Assembly: GCA_947631585.1 (NCBI GenBank)
Contig: CANRLY010000086.1
Span: 1-7,808 of the forward strand
Length of the DNA stretch: 7,808 nt
Origin: an uncultured Clostridia bacterium
GTDB lineage: Bacteria; Bacillota; Clostridia; Oscillospirales; Ruminococcaceae
Direction of reading: 5' to 3'
In this document: positions 5,148-7,808 of the stretch, piece after piece
Numbering within the stretch: the first letter of the stretch is position 1
Layout of the letters: the number at the start of each line of letters is the position of its first letter
Translations under genes and position numbers: made by a program
The notes under the pieces: model-generated
Database searches by the model: none
Told to the model about the DNA's origin: nothing
What the model saw: only the letters and a program-made list of their open reading frames with translations

Positions 5148-6350
5148 TTACTTATTCTTTATCTTTTTTGCAGTCTCGGTAACGACCTGCTGTTCGGAGT
5201 CGTCCTTGATCTTCATTTCAGTTCTGGAATACATATTGTCGTTGGTGTCCCAGATGACAGGAACGAAGCCGTAGTCGGCGCACATGGTCATAATGGTGGA
5301 GAGGCACTCTGCGGAGGTCTTTCCGCCGGCGTCGGAAGCCATGCGTTCGCTTTCATACTTAGCGGAACATTCGCCCACAAACACAGGTATTCCCTTATCG
5401 GTAAAGGCGGCTTTGAGCAGTTCGCACTGGTCCTTGCTGTAGTCCAGCCAATCCTGACCGCCGATATTATTAGTCCAGTAGCACATATTATCAATATAAT
5501 GCACCGACACCATCAATTTATCCTCAGCGGAGTCGGAAGGCATTTTAAAGTCGGGCTTAGTGGTGCGGTCGATATTGGTATTATAGCCGGAGACTATCAG
5601 CAGCCGCTGGGCGTTATTGCCGCCGGTCTTTCTCACCGCATCGACGAAAGTCTGGTTCAAGCGGTTAGTTAAATCGAAGCCTTCGCTTTCGGGAAGGTCT
5701 TTAAGTTCGCCGTTTTCATCGAATCTGCTTCCGCCCAGGTACTCGTTATACCCCTCGAACACCAGTTTATAGGAATAGTCTTTAAAATTCTCAGCGATCT
5801 GAGTCCAAAGGTTACTGAAAATTTCCTCGCACTCCTTGGTGGTATGCCTTCTGATTATGAACTCATCGAAGTGGTGGATATTTACAACAGCGTAAACGTC
5901 AGCTTTCATACAGTAGTCAACGATTTCCTGGACACGTTTCATATAGTCCTTATTAATAGTCCAGCTGCCGTCGTTTTCCATCATATTTCCCCAGAAAACC
6001 GGTATTCTCACAGTATTGAAGCCTGCCGCTTTCATACCGTCGATAACTTCCTGAGTAGTTTCCACTGCGCCCCAGCATTTTTCGTAATCGGTGGGGGAAG
6101 TACCTGCCTTGGGTATCCACTCATAGGTGATCTGTTCGCAGCCGTCCGCCTTATAAGCCTCCATAGTATTGCCGAGGTTTATGCCGATCCCCATATCCTT
6201 GGCGTATTCGGCGGCAGTCATATCCTTTTTAACATCATTCACCTTAGCGTCCTTTCCGTTCTCCTTACCTGAGCAGGCAGTCGAGCATAAACACACAGCC
6301 GCAGCGGTCAGCGCCAGGGTGCGTTTAAGAAAATTTTTCAAAGATCTCAC
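5148..6350 (-). CDS. GH5-family glycoside hydrolase (endo-beta-glucanase-like), probable lipoprotein
   Basis: 400 residues. The basic N-terminus and hydrophobic helix end in STAC (Cys26), a lipobox-like site with Ser rather than Leu at -3, so it is probably membrane-anchored outside the cell. A Lys/Asp-rich linker leads to a (beta/alpha)8 GH5 domain (about 45-385). Conserved active-site residues are visible: R115 (FNTVRIPVFW), H159/H160 (VVNIHH), N202-E203 (FEGYNEY; acid/base), H284-Y285 (VSVHY), E327 (IPVFVGE; nucleophile) and W367 (VPVIWDTND). GINLGNTMEAY at 55-65 is typical of the cellulase/lichenase-like subfamilies. NEY replaces the common NEP. The substrate is probably a beta-1,4-glucan or related hemicellulose, not determinable here. 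There is no dockerin or binding module. GTG start, with a perfect AAGGAGG (6365-6359) eight bases upstream. It is first in a unit with rsmE. Confidence 0.9.
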   Translation of the reverse strand: MRSLKNFLKRTLALTAAAVCLCSTACSGKENGKDAKVNDVKKDMTAAEYAKDMGIGINLGNTMEAYKADGCEQITYEWIPKAGTSPTDYEKCWGAVETTQEVIDGMKAAGFNTVRIPVFWGNMMENDGSWTINKDYMKRVQEIVDYCMKADVYAVVNIHHFDEFIIRRHTTKECEEIFSNLWTQIAENFKDYSYKLVFEGYNEYLGGSRFDENGELKDLPESEGFDLTNRLNQTFVDAVRKTGGNNAQRLLIVSGYNTNIDRTTKPDFKMPSDSAEDKLMVSVHYIDNMCYWTNNIGGQDWLDYSKDQCELLKAAFTDKGIPVFVGECSAKYESERMASDAGGKTSAECLSTIMTMCADYGFVPVIWDTNDNMYSRTEMKIKDDSEQQVVTETAKKIKNK

Positions 6351-6358
6351 TAAAATAA

Positions 6359-6365
6359 CCTCCTT
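6359..6365 (-). promoter_or_regulatory. Ribosome binding site of the GH5 gene
   Basis: AAGGAGG on the minus strand, full complementarity to the 16S tail, eight bases before the GTG at 6350. It justifies the non-ATG start. Confidence 0.85.
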
Positions 6366-6426
6366 AGATTAGCGGCAGAGTTTGCGTCATTGTCTCACTT
6401 GAGGCGCAGGCGCAGCTTTCAGATAC

Positions 6427-6455
6427 ATTATACCCAATCGACAGGCTATTGTCAA
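6427..6455 (-). promoter_or_regulatory. Consensus sigma-A promoter of the GH5-rsmE unit
   Basis: On the minus strand, TTGACA (6455-6450) and TATAAT (6432-6427) are perfect with a 17-bp spacer. Transcription should start near 6420, leaving a ~70-nt leader. A short palindrome, CCGC-AAAA-GCGG (6456-6467), abuts the -35 on its upstream side and could be an operator half or chance. Confidence 0.88.
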
Positions 6456-6532
6456 CCGCAAAAGCGGGAGCGTGCCTATTGCAAATGGAAAAAGCAGACG
6501 CTGGCTTGTCGGAGAGCGTGCTAACAATAAGC

Positions 6533-6613
6533 AACCGTAGGCTCTGCGAAACCCGACCCATAATGTAACCGCAGGTTCTGCGGCATCATACGCACAGCAG
6601 CAGTGACCCGACC
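6533..6613. repeat. Short imperfect direct repeat with a small hairpin
   Basis: AACCGTAGGCTCTGCG (6533-6548) recurs as AACCGCAGGTTCTGCG (6567-6582) with two differences. ACCCGACC follows the first copy at 6551-6558 and the second at 6606-6613, each followed within 15 bases by TGTAAC. The second copy contains the perfect hairpin CCGCAG-GTT-CTGCGG (6569-6583). The first retains most of it with a T-G pair, so the fold is partly preserved. Confidence 0.5.
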
Positions 6614-6689
6614 GCGCCCAATTGTAACTAACAAGCAAACATTTCAAAAACATTCTGTTAAATCCGTTACACTTGGACTTCCTCAAAAG

Positions 6690-6698
6690 TGTTATAAT
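6690..6698 (+). promoter_or_regulatory. Extended -10 promoter of the lipoprotein gene
   Basis: TGT followed by TATAAT (6693-6698) is an extended -10 with a perfect core. No good -35 lies 16-18 bp upstream, which an extended -10 can compensate. An inverted repeat, ACACTT (6669-6674) and AAGTGT (6687-6692), covers the -35 region and spacer and could bind a regulator. The start would be near 6705. Confidence 0.65.
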
Positions 6699-6728
6699 AA
6701 AAAGCAATTTCACGAGGAGTTGATTACC

Positions 6729-7808
6729 ATGAAAAAAATAATTTGCGCACTTCTGCCACTTGCTCTCATTTTCACCTCCTGCCGGTTCCAGGATAATTCT
6801 ACCAAAACCCAATCGACCAAAAAAGTGGCCCTTAGCCCGGTCTCTCAGGCGTATGACGGCATTGAGGAACTGCTGGGCAAGGACTTCGGCGCATTTTCTC
6901 TGCCGGAAAAGGTCGCAATTCCTCGGTACGACGGTATATACAAGGTCACCATCGACATGACTTCCAGAAAGATCGACAAGGAATTTGAAGCTGATGCGCA
7001 GCGGATTTTTAAGCTTTTCTACGGCGATGACTACAACGAGGGCAATTGCCAAAAATTTGATTTGGATATAAATTCTGCAATACAATATGTGGAAGATGGC
7101 AATATGCTTGGCTATTATGGAGCTGACCAAAGCCTGAGAAAGTACCATCTGTACCTGTATGCAGATTATGAAAAGTCCGACTCCGAAAACAGCGAACATC
7201 ACAACATTACGGCGGTTGTTCAGCTCCAGAACGGCGATGACGGCGAAGTGGAAGTTGACGGCAAAAAGATAAAAGCTTCTGAAATAGCAAAAAATGCCAA
7301 AGAGTGGATAGAAGAAGTGGGAAAAAATATGTACAATGATTTTACCTTTGAGACACGAGACGTTTTTGTTTGCCATGACAAGGAGCAAAATACCGATTTT
7401 ATCCAGGTAAATTTGGCAGAACTTTACAAAGGGATAGCCTTTGAAGATTATGATTCGCCGCTTTATATAAGCAATAACAGCACGTCAACTTTTTATTGTC
7501 ACACTAGTTTTGAGGCAACTTATACAGACGACTTAGAAAAGCCGATAGATATTGGTCTGTCAGGTAATGATAGGATCAAAGAGTCCGAAAATTTGGACAA
7601 AATTATTTCTTTTGAAGGTGCGGTGGAAATTTTAAAGAAAGAGCTTGCGCCAAAATCAGAATACGAATTTGACGATGTGGAGCTGATGTACTGCTGCAAG
7701 CGGACCCAGCCGAAAATTTTCGTAGACGAAAAAGGAAATATTCCGGAAGAAATGAAAGCGGTCATCCAGCAGCCGCTGACATTCACCCCCACTTGGTGCT
7801 TCTTCTTC
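6729..7808 (+). CDS. Putative lipoprotein of unknown function, 3' end beyond window
   Basis: An uninterrupted frame of 360 codons runs to the last base with no stop, so the gene is partial. ATG 6729 has GAGGAG (6714-6719) nine bases upstream. The N-terminus MKKIICALLPLALIFTSC is a lipoprotein signal, with Cys18 as the likely lipidated residue (FTSC, Phe at -3). After a polar Ser/Thr/Lys linker the protein is soluble, mixed alpha/beta and acidic, with recognisable Asp/Tyr-rich stretches such as FKLFYGDDYNEG and YHLYLYADYEKSD. It contains no catalytic motif or transmembrane segment that I can name. It resembles the large unknown-function lipoproteins common in Ruminococcus, but I cannot assign a family. 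Codon choice becomes more AT-rich after about position 7040. It is transcribed divergently from the GH5 gene; a shared role is possible but not shown. Confidence 0.85.
   Translation, partial: MKKIICALLPLALIFTSCRFQDNSTKTQSTKKVALSPVSQAYDGIEELLGKDFGAFSLPEKVAIPRYDGIYKVTIDMTSRKIDKEFEADAQRIFKLFYGDDYNEGNCQKFDLDINSAIQYVEDGNMLGYYGADQSLRKYHLYLYADYEKSDSENSEHHNITAVVQLQNGDDGEVEVDGKKIKASEIAKNAKEWIEEVGKNMYNDFTFETRDVFVCHDKEQNTDFIQVNLAELYKGIAFEDYDSPLYISNNSTSTFYCHTSFEATYTDDLEKPIDIGLSGNDRIKESENLDKIISFEGAVEILKKELAPKSEYEFDDVELMYCCKRTQPKIFVDEKGNIPEEMKAVIQQPLTFTPTWCFFF

Larger units (their letters stand above)
6366..6728. other. Divergent intergenic region with short repeats, no gene seen
   Basis: Contains the leftward GH5 promoter (6427-6455) and the rightward promoter of the lipoprotein gene (about 6690-6698). 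Between them there is no supported coding sequence or recognised RNA. A short imperfect direct repeat occupies 6533-6613, and GAGCGTGC occurs twice (6468-6475 and 6514-6521). Confidence 0.6.

Noticed and set aside
6387..7388. Minus-strand frame of 333 codons
   Set aside because: It runs antisense through the start, ribosome binding site and first 220 codons of a well-supported lipoprotein gene and across the divergent promoters. Its sequence is Phe/Ile/Val-rich without recognisable domains, typical of a shadow frame.
7520..7792. Minus-strand frame of 90 codons near the right edge
   Set aside because: Antisense shadow of the same lipoprotein gene, without a supporting ribosome binding site or domain.

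Overview
The window looks like chromosomal DNA from a gut or rumen Firmicute of the Ruminococcus / Oscillospiraceae type. The grounds are a Gram-positive sporulation sigma factor (SigK), a SpoIIQ-like forespore protein, strong AGGAGG-type ribosome binding sites, near-consensus sigma-A promoters, a GH5-type secreted glycosidase and a surface protein with carbohydrate-binding-like modules. The genus is an inference; no rRNA or other taxonomic marker is present.

Layout. Positions 1-770 hold a GC-rich tandem array of a ~230-bp unit, cut by the left edge. Each unit contains a potential cloverleaf: an 11-bp closing stem around three hairpins. It codes for nothing I can support. A CATACAAT motif (sigma-E type -10) precedes sigK (852-1544, +). 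A consensus sigma-A promoter then drives a type I membrane surface protein (1676-3049, +), which ends in a terminator. Next comes spoIIQ (3235-3933, +), preceded by a good match to a sigma-F promoter and followed by a bidirectional terminator. On the minus strand lie a small acidic Cys-rich membrane protein (4025-4309), rsmE (4415-5134) and a GH5 lipoprotein glycosidase (5148-6350). The last two form a tight transcription unit read from a perfect sigma-A promoter at 6427-6455. A 378-bp divergent intergenic region with short repeats separates GH5 from an unrecognised lipoprotein gene (6729 to the right edge, +), which is open to the window end.

How the genes fit. SigK (late mother cell) and SpoIIQ (forespore side of the engulfment channel) point to a sporulation programme, and their candidate promoters match the compartments expected for each. 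The surface protein and the GH5 enzyme fit a fibre-degrading lifestyle: one binds or displays at the membrane, the other hydrolyses beta-glucan outside the cell. rsmE is a housekeeping rRNA methyltransferase that appears to be co-transcribed with the GH5 gene.

Most worth a second look: the cloverleaf tandem array, in which one unit carries two hairpins in flipped orientation; the SpoIIQ-like protein, whose M23 domain lacks a conserved internal segment and one active-site His; and the small Cys-cluster membrane protein.
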